Of a stretch of 64,000 bases of DNA, positions 22,855 to 35,010 are shown piece after piece. Where the stretch lies: positions 136,367,433-136,431,432 of the forward strand of contig NC_081824.1 in NCBI RefSeq assembly GCF_030867095.1, given 5' to 3'. The first letter of the stretch is position 1; each line of letters opens with the position of its first letter. The translations under genes were made by a program, and so were the position numbers. This DNA comes from Alligator mississippiensis. Its lineage: Eukaryota; Chordata; Crocodylia; Alligatoridae. The notes below the pieces were generated by a model. The model saw only the letters and a program-made list of their open reading frames with translations. It searched no databases and was not told the origin of the DNA.

Positions 22855-23395
22855 ACCACTGGTCTAGATCAGCAGTGTCAAATATGCACTCCATGGACCA
22901 GATCTAGCTCACAGAACACAGGGAGCTGCCTGGTCCCCCATTTCAAGGCACACTGTGCCCTAGCCAGCTGCTCTGCAATGGAGCCCCCACACTCTGGCAC
23001 ATGGAGACAGGGGAGCAGCCAACCCAGGCCTGCCTGCTCCCCCACCTCAAGGCACGCTGCCTCTGTCAGCCGGGGGTGGCTGACTGGGGCTCAGGGTGCC
23101 TCAGTGCGGGGGCTCCACAGCATCCGGAGATGGGGGAGCAAGCAGCCGTGGGTTACCTGCTCACTTGTCTCAGCATTTGTCCTGGCACACAGCACTTTGG
23201 TGTGCTTTGTTATGCTTTTTTTTTAGTGGGGGGGGTTTTGCTACTTCGAAATCCTGGTAGCAGATTTTGCCCCAGAGCTGCTAATTAGCGGCCAACAGTT
23301 TGTACAACATGTGCAGTTTGTGGCACTGCAAAGAGGTTTGCAGTACCACAAACTGCATGTTCCTGCATTGCTAGATCTGGCCGATAAGGGTTAAA
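22855..23395. mobile_element. hAT-like relic with strong terminal hairpin
   Basis: Wording such as CAGTGTCAAATATGCACTCC and GGACCAGATCTAGCTCAC on the left, and GCTAGATCTGGCCGATAAGG on the right, is typical of non-autonomous hAT families. Near the right end, 23312-23332 and 23337-23357 form 21-bp inverted arms with one mismatch around a 4-base loop. Confidence 0.4.
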
Positions 23396-23494
23396 TAATA
23401 GGGTAAATAATGAATACAACATGGTGTGGTATAGTTGGAGTGGTATTCATTAGTTTGAGCTGGGCACATTAGTTGTTTCTGGAACATGATGGCA

Positions 23495-23575
23495 GAACAG
23501 CTCAAGCAACAGAGGCTTGAGTTTGAGCCTCACTGCACATGTCAAAGGTTGCTCTGATTTGACCCAGGTGCAAAT
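23495..23575 (+). mobile_element. Possible tRNA-related SINE head
   Basis: CAGCTCAAGCAACAGAGGCT followed by GAGTTTGAGCCTC resembles a worn A-box to B-box spacing of a tRNA-derived SINE. The match is weak and no tail or target duplication is clear. Confidence 0.25.
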
Positions 23576-26500
23576 AGGCAACTGCCAGTCTAGTTTGGGA
23601 GAATCAAAAGTGGCTGGCATATATCTAGCTAGATATATGCTGTCTGTATCACTCCATTGTATGCTGTTGGCTGTAGAACCATGTTAGCCTTATGGGCTGC
23701 TACACTTAGACTTTTGACACTAGTGGTGAAGCCAGAAATGAGGTAAATAAGTCATAGCAGCAAGGATGGTAGTAATTGAGGACCATAGAATAGATTTCTA
23801 TTCACTCTAAAGGATACAGGATCAAGATCTGGAGCACTTAATTTTACAGATTGAACAATATAAAAAAGTGTCCTAATAATATTTTTAAATATCTTCAGAA
23901 CAAATCTAAAATAGTTTTTGTAACTTACTTAGAACCTAGGAAACTCATGATAATGCACACTGTAAAGGCTTTTGTCAGCACTCATTTTGGGAAATCCTGT
24001 ATAACTCATTTGTGACTTCATCTCAAATTTATGCTGATAAAGTCATTATTTCCCTCTCGTTCTCTCCCTCTCTCTCTGTCACATACTCTTTTGACAATTT
24101 CTGTATTCAGGCCACATGGAAATATCTCTGGAAAGGAGAAGACAGTTAATTTAATTTTAAAAAGCGTATGATTACGTAAGTATTTTGATGTGGCACAGTA
24201 GCTAGCAGCTGAAGCAGGCTTTCAAGGAAATTTTCTCAGTACTTTGCATACAAAATGTCACAGCACTGGAAGGCTTGGACCCAGATTTTTGGTAATGCTC
24301 AGAGTTAATTCACCTAAAGAGACTCTTATTTTGGCCATTAAATTTTACTCTCTGAATAAAGATCAATCAAAGAGTCAGCATATATATTTATAGCTGAGCA
24401 ATTTGACCAATTACAGGTCCAATAAAAGATTGATTTTTATGATAATGTCTATAATTCTGAAAGCTTTATGCTAATGCATATAATTGTGAAAAGGTTGCCA
24501 AAAACTTCCTGTTATAATACAGTTATAGCTGCATCTTTCATTTCCACTGATAGATTGCACATATCTTTGCTATCTTGTGCCTGGGGAGAAGCTATGAGTG
24601 TAATTTTATATCAGATGTGCTCAGTAAATGACATTGACACCATAGCAAAAGATAAGCTGTAAGTTTGCATTGTCTTTCTTTCCACACATTTCTTTTAGGA
24701 GTCGGGAAATGCATCCACATTAGTGAGAGAGAGAGAGGCTAAGGTAGGAAGAAAGGTAATTAAAAATACATTAAGTCTCTCTGTACAGCATGAATATTGA
24801 TGGTAGCATGCAGAATAGATTACATATAGTCAGATCTTTAAATGTAAGTCATAATTATATATTTATATTGGCAATTTAAGAAGCTTTTCTTTTAATTTAA
24901 GGAGTTCATCTCTCACTACCTTTTAGTATTTGTGGCACACTCTTCATTTAGAATTAACAACAATCTTGTCCATATTAAACAAAATTCCACCACCCCACCC
25001 CACCCCCGTACGCTGAAGCCCAGCACAAAACTCACATACCCCTCAAGTTCCACATGCATTTTCAAAACAGGACCTGAGTGATGCATAGGCCTTTTAGCTA
25101 GACCTCTGCATAGGCATGAATTCTATCTTTAGAGCTAAATCCTGCCATGTGATGAGCAGCTCCTGCAAGGTGCTGAACAGTAGGAGTTCACAGTGGTTTC
25201 CATCAGAGCCGAAGACACTCTACACCTTGGAAGAAGTGCACTGTAAAACCGGGACCTAAAAGAACATGCATTTTAGTTGCATTTCTTTTAATTGCTAATT
25301 ACATTTACCAATTCTAAATAGACTTCTCAATTCATTCCGCTGTGCATGATGCAATAAGGGGAAGGCTATTGTTTTCTAATAGTCATCGCATCTGTGGTAA
25401 TGTTTAGGTAGAAAGGGAAAAAGACAGCAAATATAGCTGTCATTCTGCATAGATGCAATAATGCCAACTCCTGCAATTGTAATACGTTTGCAATTATATC
25501 TGGTGGGTTTTTTTGTCAAGACTCAGTTCCTGGACTCAGGAGATTTTAACTGTTTTTAGAAGTGACATCATTCGGAATTTGGTGGCAAACCCCTCCCCCA
25601 TTTGCCCCAGCCCCACATTTCACCCTCAGGCAAAGGCACCAACTTTTAATTTTTGCTAGGGGGCCTAAAATGATGGACTTATGGAAAATTTTACATATTA
25701 CAGGTGATAGCCCTCTTTCTATGCGGGGCCAGGGCCCTTGGGCCCACACATACTCAGTACCTCTGCCTTCAAATGAGATGGATGTATGGGCTGGATCCAG
25801 TCTGCGGGCTGTATTTTTAACACCTTTTGTCTTGAAGGAGCAGGAAGCTGTAGGGCATCTGGAGCAGCAGCCTGCAGAGCTGACTGTGGAAGGGGTACTG
25901 GGTGGCCTGAGATCTGGGACAGAGCTAGCCTGGAAAGCTGCTTGCTGTCTGTCATCTAGGTCCAGCAGTACCTGCACTGGGGGATATTCAGAAACACCCT
26001 GCAGATAGATGGGCTGAGGAACTGGCCTGTGTCAGGTCACAGAGGATCCAGAGGTGACCTGATCTCAGGCCAGGGATCTGCAGACTGATATGCGTAATTG
26101 CCTCCTGGAAAGAGGTGACCTGGAGGGAGGGAGCCTGGCACCAGAGCTGCAGAGCTTTACCTTCATACTTTGGTCCTAGATCTCTTAGAGCCTGAGTTAG
26201 GTGCTATTGTTGTATTACTCCAGTATAACCATTAAATAGGTTCACACTGTCTATTTTTGGCAGCCCTAGAACAGAAATCCTTTGTTAATACTGTGGGATT
26301 CATCAGGGCTCCACTAGTATCTAAGCCTTGGAAAATGTATAGTACTCAGCTCTGAGCAAGTGATACATTAATTAGGCTACTAGAGGAGGCTGGCATATCA
26401 CAGCTCTTGCAGTGCCACCCTGCAGTGGGGTTGGTGACCACAATTTTCCTATCCCAATCATCTACTGTATCATTTGTTAAGTTTGCAACCAGCAACAGAG

Positions 26501-27635
26501 GAAAAGGAACAGTAGGTATAGCCTTGAAGTTATGTGATGGCTAGAGATCCAACCGAAAGGGACTCAGGAAGTGAACCCCCAGATATGAGGTCAAAGATGG
26601 CTCATTTTGCTTGCCTGCATTCCCGGAGAAGGTATATGTGTGGTCATGCAGGGGAAGGAAGCATTTAGCAGGAGGTAGTATCACTCTTATTACTCCTTGT
26701 AACATTTCATAATTCCATTCTAAGGGGGTTATTCACTGCTCCCCTTAGTACATGAGTAGTCCAGTGAAGTACCTGTGGCAAACTACTGTGGACTAAGGTG
26801 TTACTTAATATGAGTAAGAGGAGCAGAATGTGTTTTGGCATCTTCTTCATAATTCTGTAACTCTGAAAAGGCCAATATGTGCAGAACAGACCCAAAATGA
26901 AGAATACAAGAAAAATAAAAGCCAGAGAAGTTCCAAATAATGTAAGAACAAATTCCTTTCCAAAAATAACAGTAATTATCTTCAGTTTCATGACTTAAGC
27001 TAATGTCATCAGCTTGAATAGGGCAAGATTTTGACTTGAAATTAGGGACATTTTGAGAAATTTGGACTGTTCAGTTGAATAAAAATGGAATATGAGGCAC
27101 TTCTGCATTAGAAAAGGGCACTTAGTGTGGAACAGATGACCTGTTTATGTCTTGAGTCAAAAGAGGGGCAGGACTGAAAGATTTAACAATTTGAAGGCAG
27201 GCCAGTAAGGGGAGCTCTTACCAAGATTTAAAACTAAAAGAGTTTAAAAGCTGCCGCTGTGTAGTTAAGGGTTGGATCTATCATCCTTGAGAACATAAAT
27301 ATCTATTTCTTTTAGTTTGTGCCTTACCCATGAGACAAGCATTCTTCTTTCAGAGCATTCTTCTTTCAGTCTTCTTGAAGGATGTTTGGAGTAGTTATTT
27401 TCTGGAATCTGATACACAGAGCCCTGGAATCTATTAGACAATTAACTTTCTATATGGGAATTTAGGCTCTTGGGTACATTTGGAATAGGGCTTTAATTTT
27501 TCACCTTGGAGTCTGAATTAGCTGGGGATTAGAGCAGCTGTTTGTGGTGCACTGAGTAGCTCACCCACCACCTGCTATACCCCAAACAATTCTTAACCAA
27601 CTCCAAATTCTATAAGTGTACCAAGCAATAGAAGT
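23576..27635. other. Intergenic stretch, mostly unique AT-rich DNA
   Basis: Nothing gene-like is seen. A CT-rich run lies at 24049-24082. A possible hAT-like relic lies at about 25590-25840, with wording GGGCTGGATCCAGTCTGCGG and GTATTTTTAACACC. A 16-bp direct repeat AGCATTCTTCTTTCAG sits at about 27338-27370. Confidence 0.5.
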
Positions 27636-28003
27636 GTAACGGGAAAGGATGCCAAGGCAGAATATCATTGTTAATACTGTTTTGTTGTGAGATAATAGCC
27701 AATGTAACAATAGGGTTGGTTTGCTGCATCAAACCAGGTTGTCTCTAAACCTGTGCCAAATGCTTATCAGCTGCAAATAACATCATTGCACAAGAAACCC
27801 CAAACTCCTTGAGTCAACACTAACAGAAAAGGGGTGTGATGATTAAATGAAGTATATATACTAATCTCCAGAACCCCACCTACCATCTGTGACCTCTCTT
27901 TGAAAAGGACTACTCTTCAAATAAAGCTTCACATCTCTATAACAGCCTGGCTCCTTTAGATGTTCTACAATATGTTACATCCCCTGGGTCTTCTCCCCTA
28001 ACA
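27636..28003 (+). mobile_element. Probable solo LTR of an endogenous retrovirus (fossil)
   Basis: The segment starts TGTAACGGGAAAGG and ends CCCCTAACA, that is TG...CA. It contains a TATA-like box TATATATA at about 27855 and a polyA signal AATAAAGC at about 27919 in the order expected of U3-R-U5. No internal retroviral genes flank it and I cannot score a clear target duplication. It is an old, non-coding fossil. Confidence 0.4.
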
Positions 28004-29394
28004 GTCTCCCCTGATGGGGAGAGGTGGGTAGATGACAGGAGGACAATTATTGCTGCTTCAGTGATCATTGATTCCCATACAGGTTTCTTCTATGTAAGTC
28101 ACATTGTTAAGGGGTGTATGGTATGTGAGGCAGCTGCTCTCCAACACATGGAGGCTTCTACAGTTGATGGGGAAAAGGAGATGCATGCAGCATATGCAAC
28201 TCCTTTCCACTGCATGCAGCGGAACTATTGTGCTTCATTTTGTTTTCCTCTGCACTGTGTGGCAAAGAGAAGACCTTTGCGCCCATGCCTAATTCATTGC
28301 TAGTTGTACTCAGAAGTTGGGACATAAAGAAAATACACCACGTGCAACTCGAATAACCCACAAAACAAATAAGGAGGAAAAAGAAAACAGCATTCTTGTC
28401 CCTCCCAATATACAAATAAAATAAAAAACATTAAAAAAACCCCTTAAAACCAATCAACAAGATAAGTTACATGCGCACTTTTAATTCAATTGCAGTAATT
28501 TTTAATGCTCATGATACTAACTTTGCTCATGAATCCTTCTGTCAGTTTTAGTGATTTTACATTTATCCTATTTACATATAATGCATTTGTCCTATGCTGT
28601 GTATGAAAGCCTCTCAGAAATTAAAAGGAAACTAACTGTAGAGAAATAATAGTGAAACTATGCAAACATTGTCAAATGCACAAACTAAAAAAACCCAACA
28701 ACATAGAATAATGTTTCTCTATAAGTTCTTTTTGTCTTATTAACCTTGGGTATTACAAAGTCTAAGGAAGACATGTCATTTTCATGTTGACAGTGTCCCT
28801 TTATTAAGGAAAAGCAGGCATAGACATACCCAAGTGAAAATGTGCTCATACACATAAGCAAAGACAAAATCCACCCTCAAACTTCCAAACTTCTGTAAGG
28901 TATATGATTAGCCCTAAGATAAAAGTGTCTCTGGAAACAGAGGACAAGCAAAATGTCTCAAGTGTTGGTCAAAGGAGTTGGCTGTCACCACTGTAAAGGT
29001 GAAGTAAATGACTGTATTGCTAGATGACTGAGATGCAAATTACAAAATACACCTCACTGAGTTGCTTTTTAGTGGTTATGAGCAACCTGTTCACAGACAG
29101 GGATGCGTTGTACAAATGTGTGAAATGATGGCGAAGCTGGCACTGTCTGTGGTAGCTGGTAAGTGAATTAAACCAATAAACGTCTACAATCTATACAAAA
29201 GAAGATAATCTGAAGTTGACTTGAGTTCCAGTTATTTTTAATAAAAAACTATTGTTATGATGTGTGCAGTGGGTAAAGGATGGTGTTTAATGGCTTATGG
29301 CTGGAAGTTTTCACTTATACTGTGTGCATCTGCACATGAAATGAATGCGACACAAGAAACTCTGGAGCTGTTTGAGCTGGAAGAAACTGTTCCT
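28004..29394. other. AT-rich intergenic stretch
   Basis: I see nothing identifiable; the short open frames here have no recognisable domain. Confidence 0.55.
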
Positions 29395-29790
29395 GGATGC
29401 AGCATCTACACATCCGTCCATGACAGGAACAATTTGAGTCAGGGCAAAGCAGCCCCAGGCTGGCAGGGAGCATGGGGGGTCAGCCCAGAGCTTTGAGTGG
29501 CATCATCGAGTGGCGGAGGGGCTGGCTGGGGCGCAAGGTCGCTGAGAATGCAGAGACACATGGCTAAGCAACAGGCAGCACCTGCACTTTAGCACCCTCC
29601 TGCCCCAGCCAGCCCCTGTCACTGTCTACACATGTGTTTCAGTGCTGTTACTCATCCAACAATATTATCTTATGGTGGAGCTAATTAGTTTACTGTACCC
29701 TAATGCCGGTGCACATTTAGACAGTGATGCTTTACTGCAGGGCTAATTAGTCTACTCCACAGTAAAGCGCAGGTGTAGATAAACTTACTG
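29395..29790. mobile_element. Foldback MITE, family unassigned
   Basis: A perfect 16-bp inverted repeat (29517-29532 with 29602-29617, AGGGGCTGGCTGGGGC) lies in a GC-rich core. The outer parts carry opposed ATCTACAC/GTGTAGAT words at about 29403 and 29773. A paired CTAATTAGTTTAC/CTAATTAGTCTAC repeat lies on the right. The limits are approximate. Confidence 0.4.
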
Positions 29791-30107
29791 TAAATAAGGC
29801 ACAAAAAAGCATCCAAGCAACAATTGAGATAAAAAACTGCATTTACCTTTTTATTAGGGGGCAAGTTCTTAACGAAAGAAATTCCCTATCAGTCAGGGTA
29901 ACTTTTCATGTAACTCTTTGAACACTGTGGGTTGTTTTCAGAAGATTTATAGTCAGCCTTCTCTTTATTCCCAGATCCTGTACAGTGTGAACAGTGGCAA
30001 TGAAAGGTTCCCAAGCACTTTCCCACCAATTTGCCTTAATCCTGACCTGGATGAACTACCTGAAGGTAAATAAGGATAGTACAGATTTAGGATGTACAGA
30101 TGCACAT

Positions 30108-30445
30108 AATGGGTACATGTAGATGTGCTGGGAGGCTGCTCCGATGTGCTGTAATAATAGCACATCAGAACAGACTTGATTAATCAAGTCTGCTGGAGTG
30201 TGGTAATTACCACACTCCAGCAGCTTCCCACATCTTGTGTATTAGCATCCCCATGCTTCAAAACGGTGGTGAGAGCTCTTTAAAACTTGTGGAATGAACT
30301 TTAGTTTAAATGCCGCCGCCACCATTTTGATGCACAGGGATGCTGATGTATGAGATGCTATGGTACTTAAATTAGAGTGGCTCTCAGAGCCGCTCTAATT
30401 AAAGCAACCCCTCCACCAACCCTGGAGCATGTGTAAAAGTGCATT
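30108..30445 (+). mobile_element. Multi-hairpin MITE, copy 2 (best preserved)
   Basis: Its ends are related (left AATGGGTACATGTAGATGTG, right reverse complement AATGCACTTTTACACATGCT). Inside are a perfect 22-bp palindrome at 30171-30192 and a perfect 32-bp palindrome at 30191-30222. A loop pair GATGTGCT/AGCACATC sits at 30143-30166. A 15-bp pair around AATTAGAGTGGCTCT sits at about 30375-30405. The same blocks recur in the copies at 11.1 and 36.9 kb, so this is a dispersed family. Confidence 0.65.
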
Positions 30446-31157
30446 GTTCCTAGCATCTCTGATAACATGGTCAACACAGATGTAAACTGTGATGTGGGAT
30501 GTGAGGATGTTATGGGGACACCTTCTATCTAGGAAGTGAAAAACCTCCGACACAGAAGTGTGCCTAGTGGACAGTGGAGGCAGCAAGGAAGATGGGAAAG
30601 GGAAAGGAACCTTACCCGTTCAGCTCTCTTCACTTCAGTGGCAGTTGCTGCTACTGCTGTGGTTGCTGTTGTAGCAGTGCAGACTTGAGATGCTGGGGCT
30701 ATGATACAGGCAGCACCACAGGCTCCCCAATGGCTGCTCCCCTTCCCTGTGCCCCACCCCTTCCCCTCTGGCATAAGGCTGTTCCTCCCATGGCAAAGCC
30801 TCTGGGGGGGGGCGCATCGTCATTCCACTCTCTTTTCCCCCAGGTACGCTACTGGCATGGGGCTGTGCCTGCCTGGCGCCTAAAGCTGGGCAACGCAGGG
30901 CTGCACCTGCCATAGTAAAGACTTCGGGATGGGGGGACACTATACTAGCTTTCCCTCTAAGTTGGCACCCATGGTTGGTGCTCTGCTTATCTCCCCCCTC
31001 CTCCGCCCCAAGTTATGCTACTGCTGTACCATTTATGAAAAGCCATGAACACCCAGCAGATCATGACCGCTCGTGGTCACTTCCAACCTAAGCCACCTTT
31101 GGATTCATAATCAGGATATGGAAAAAATCCGTATCTTTTTAACATCTGAAGGGCACG
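30446..31157. other. GC-rich spacer between MITE and CR1
   Basis: 30560-30930 is rich in GCT/CTG triplets and C/G runs, resembling the interior of the GC-rich DNA elements elsewhere in the window. I cannot assign it, and its short frames are not convincing genes. Confidence 0.4.
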
Positions 31158-32150
31158 CACTTTAACATCCCCCAGGGCTTGGTCCTTGGGCCCACACTGT
31201 TCAACATCTTCATCAGTGACTTGGACAAGGGGGTGAAAAGTACATTGTTCAAATTCGTGGATGACACTAAATTGTAGGGAGAAGTGGGCATGCTGGAGGA
31301 GGGGGACAGGCTGCAACTAGATCTAGACAGGTTACAGGGGTGAGCAGATGAGAACAGGATGGGATTCAATACTGACAAGTGCAAGGTATTGCACCTGAGG
31401 AGGAAGAACCAGCAGCATACCTACAGGCTGGGGAACTCCCTTCTAGTCAGCACAGAGGCAGAAAAGGATCCTGGAGTCATTATTGATTCCGAAATGAACA
31501 TGGGCCGCCAGTGTGGGGACACAATCAAGAATGTTAACCGCACCTTATCATGCATCCACAGATGCATCACGAGCAGGTCCAAGAAGGTGATCCTTCCCCT
31601 CTATGCAACATTGGTTAGGCCACAGTTGGAGTACTGTGTCCAGTCCTGGGCGCCGCACTTCAGGAGGGATGTGGACAGCATGGAGAGGGTCCAGAGGAGG
31701 GCCACTCGCATGGTCAGGGGACAGCAAGGCAGGCCCTACGAGTGGAGGTTACGGGACCTGAACCTGTTCAGCCTCCACAAGAGAAGGCTGAGAGGGGACC
31801 TGGTGGCCATCTACAAACTGGTCAAGGGGGACCAGCGGGCTGTGGGAGAGTTCCCGTTCCCTCGAGCACTACTGAGAGTAATGAGGAATAACAGCCATAA
31901 GTTGACCGAGAGTAGATTCAGGCTAGATATTAGGTGGCACTACTTCACAGTCAGGATGGCTAGGATCTGGAACCAACTTCCAAGGGAAATGGTGCTTGCT
32001 TCTACCCTGGGGGTCTTGAAAAGGAGGCTAGATAATCACCTTGCTGGGGTTGTTTGACCCCAGCATTCTTTCCTGCCTATGGCAGGGGGTCGGACTTGAT
32101 GATTTGCTCAGGTCCCTTCCAGCCCTACCTACTATGAAACTATGAAGCAT
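31158..32150 (+). mobile_element. CR1 LINE, 3' third
   Basis: It begins inside the RT domain at the block before [20 protein letters not shown] and reads on through FVDDTKL. From 31359 a 232-codon frame is open to the 3' end: GFNTDKCKVLHLRRKNQQHT, RPYEWRLRDLNLFSLHKRR and NQLPREMVLASTLGVLKRRL. The tail is CTACTATGAAACTATGAAG at about 32130-32147. It belongs to the same subfamily as the copies at 1.8 and 16.8 kb. Confidence 0.9.
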
Positions 32151-32247
32151 TAGTCTTGCTTTTGTTTTCACTACTGGGTTGAATCAGGAGTAACTCTATG
32201 GAAGTCAGTAGAATTACAGCTGTAAAAGAAATCTAAAATGAAAGGAG

Positions 32248-33187
32248 TAGGGCTGTGCGAAGCGCTGGGTGGTGATTCGATTTGGAGGAGACTCGGCCCG
32301 ATTTGGTGGCCGAATCTCTGAATCCGAATTGAATCGAGACCAATTTAAAGGTCCGAATCAATTCAAATTTCTCTGAATCTTCAGAAAAGATTCGGAGAGC
32401 TTTGATGATTTGGGCAGTCCCCAGCTGCTTCAGCAGGGAGCAGCAGCCACTTGGAGCTGGTGAGTACTAGGGGCTGGCAGAGGAGGGAGGGGACCCTGGG
32501 GGGACCCCTGCCAGCCGCCCCAACCGCCCTGCTCCCCCATGGCTGCTCCCCGCCCACCCCAGCTCCCGGTACTTTAAAAAAAGCCCCAATGCTTACCAGG
32601 TGCTGTCGGGCAGGGGGGCGATCCCTGCTGCCCCCCACTGTCCCATGCTGCATAGAGGGCTGTGCCACAAGCCTCCCAACCCCCCCTTGTTCCCCCAGCC
32701 CACTACAGGTGCCCCACCTGGGCCAGCTCCAGCACTTTAAGGAAAAAAAAAGCTGAGAAAAGCCCCAGGTGTCTCAGCTCCTGGTGCAGCCTCAGGGCTT
32801 CGGGGGCTCATGCAGAGCCGCCCATATGGCGGGGGGCAGTGGGGATCGCCCCCTCCCCCACCGGCAGGAGCTCTGAGTCCCAGGGTTTTCTTGGGTTTTT
32901 TTTTTCTTAAAGGGCTGTATTGCCCCCCCCCCCAATCCGGCAGCACCCGGTGAATTGGAGCTTTTTTTTTTTTTTAAGTGCCAGGAGCTGGGGCAGCCAT
33001 TGCCGGGCTGGGAGAGGGGTGGGGGATGGGCCTTCCTGATTCGGAGATTCAGCAGCAGCCAAATCCCCAAATCAGATTCAGCCAAAGCGAATTAAGACAG
33101 TGATTCAAATCACCAAATTGAATCATTGTCCCCTGAATTGGTTGAATCCAAATCTGAAACGAATACTAGCCGCTTCACACAGGCCTA
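32248..33187. mobile_element. Foldback hAT-type element 1 (940 bp)
   Basis: It is flanked by a perfect 8-bp target duplication GAAAGGAG (32240-32247 and 33188-33195). Its terminal inverted repeats start TAGGGCTGTGCGAAGCG and TAGGCCTGTGTGAAGCGG. The outer ~150 bp carry ATTCGA/CGAATC-rich wording. The GC-rich interior is also largely self-complementary: the CCCAGCTCCCGGTACTTTAA block near 32560 pairs with AAGTGCCAGGAGCTGGGG near 32980. There is no transposase, so it is non-autonomous. Confidence 0.8.
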
Positions 33188-33195
33188 GAAAGGAG

Positions 33196-33954
33196 GATCT
33201 AGTCTGTACATGTCTTTGCATAGTGTTTGAAAGAGACATCATCTAGGACCTAAGCAATCCGAAGTTGTTTTAATCAGTATACAAAAGATATTATGGTTGA
33301 ATCTAACTTTAGCCAAATAGGGCATGGTTTTCAGAAGTTCTATCCCATTGACTTGAGTTTGATTTCAAAATGCCTTCGGGCTCTCCACATTTCAAGTTGG
33401 CCGCCCAGAAACTGATGCACCAAAACCCAAGGGACAATTTTCCATATGTTATCTTTTTTGTCTTAGCACCCTCATCTATTAAATAGGGATGATAAAAAGA
33501 TTAACCTATATTATTACAGCGATCGGTAGGTTTATGAAGTGCTATCTAATTAAGAAATATAGACTAAAAGAAAATATGTCTTAATGATGCTTATTTTATG
33601 GGGTACTGGCATAGTAAATGCATCTTGCTTATAAATATTACTGTCCATTGTCTTCTGCTAAGTCTATCTGCTGATAACCGGTCATTCTAATGATCCAATT
33701 GTTTAAATCTATGTAAAAGATGACAGTATACATAAAAAATGCTAGGTCATTAGTTCCAATTTAATGCAGATAGTGATAATGTACTAAAAAGAATCATTAA
33801 GGAGTTTATTAGCAAGCAGAAAGCAAACATTATTAAAGAAGAAAAGTAATCCAAGGCTTGGTCTTGCAAATACAAATTTACTATTGGGACTTGTCCTGTT
33901 AGTTTTCAGGTCAAACATTTGTCTGAGCCTAGCATGGGTGGGCATACCAGTTTC
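33196..33954. other. AT-rich spacer
   Basis: I see nothing identifiable here. Confidence 0.6.
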
Positions 33955-34400
33955 TCTAGACCAGGCATGTGGGCCTGTGTATTAAATCTGGCCAGCAAAG
34001 CTGTGTCATCTGGTCCACAGGCCTTCCTGATGGTTCAGACCAATGGGGAGTCCTTCAGGCCATATAACATGGCCCTGCATGCCAGGTTACGCCAGTGCAC
34101 AGTTGAACCTGGCTGTGTGGGATTGGGGTGGCATGGAACTGGGTCAGCATGCAGCCAGATCAGGCCAGCGCAGGATTAGGGTGGCATTCACTCAGATTGG
34201 GTTGGCACACCATCAAGGCAGCATTAAGATCAGGGTGGCATAGGGTCAGAGTGATGTACAGCTGGATCAGGGGTAGCATGTTGGATTAGGCTCACAGACA
34301 GACTCCACATGGTGACCTCATGTGGGTTCTGGCCTGCAGAAAGACACTGCAACACTCCTCTGGTCTGCACATTGGAAAGGTTGAGCAACACTGCTCTAGG
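33955..34400. repeat. Degenerate tandem repeat in a probable hAT-like relic
   Basis: Units of roughly 30-35 bp around GGATTAGGGTGGCAT and CAGATCAG recur between about 34115 and 34290. The flanks (TAGACCAGGCATGTGGGCCTG on the left and GGTTGAGCAACACTGCTCTA on the right) resemble hAT MITE ends. Confidence 0.4.
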
Positions 34401-34839
34401 CAGAGTATGTAACTAGCATCCTATCTTACTGCCTTTGTTTCTGCAGCACAAACAACAAGATACCTATTTACAGCTGAATCAATTGGAGGTGGCTTTCAGC
34501 ATGAGTCTAGTCACAATAAAGAAACCTTATCCAGGTTCACTGCAAAACCTGGCTCTGTATTCTAGTAAGCACTACACTCAACAACAAGCATTTTCAGGAT
34601 TAAGCTTCAAATTTATGATTTTCTATACCATAACTCTTATGTAATGTAGTTTTCCTCCGAGACAAAATGTCTAAATTCCAGAGTCCTCTTGTTATGGAGG
34701 TCGCACAGCTTTACCAAAAACTGTGGAAACTAATTTTTTTTACATTAAAATTTTATTTTGTTGGGTGGATACCTGTGTTTATTTAAAAGAAAGTGCTTAT
34801 TTAAAAGAAATATAACTTTAGCTAAAAGTGAATCAGTAT

Positions 34840-35010
34840 AACCTCGACTTACTAACCTGCTGTGTGACCTCAGGCAAGTCATTTTACTTCTCTGTACATT
34901 GGTTTAATCTGTAAAATGGGAACAAAAATTGTTATCGTGCTTTGTAAACGGGATTTTTTTGGAGATTTATAGTTGAAAGGTGCTATGCAAATGTTACAAT
35001 TAAAAGAACT
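34840..35010 (+). mobile_element. MIR (CORE-SINE) fragment
   Basis: The wording CTGTGTGACCTCAGGCAAGT, CTTCTCTGTACATTGG, AATCTGTAAAATGGGAA and later GGTGCTATGCAAATG follows the MIR consensus core and tail (TGTGACCTTGGGCAAGT, then TCATCTGTAAAATGGG). It is a relic of ancestral amniote age. Confidence 0.75.

Noticed and set aside
26707-26991. 94-codon minus-strand hydrophobic frame, possible membrane protein
   Set aside because: Hydrophobicity follows from T-rich codons; no family resemblance and no splice or promoter context.
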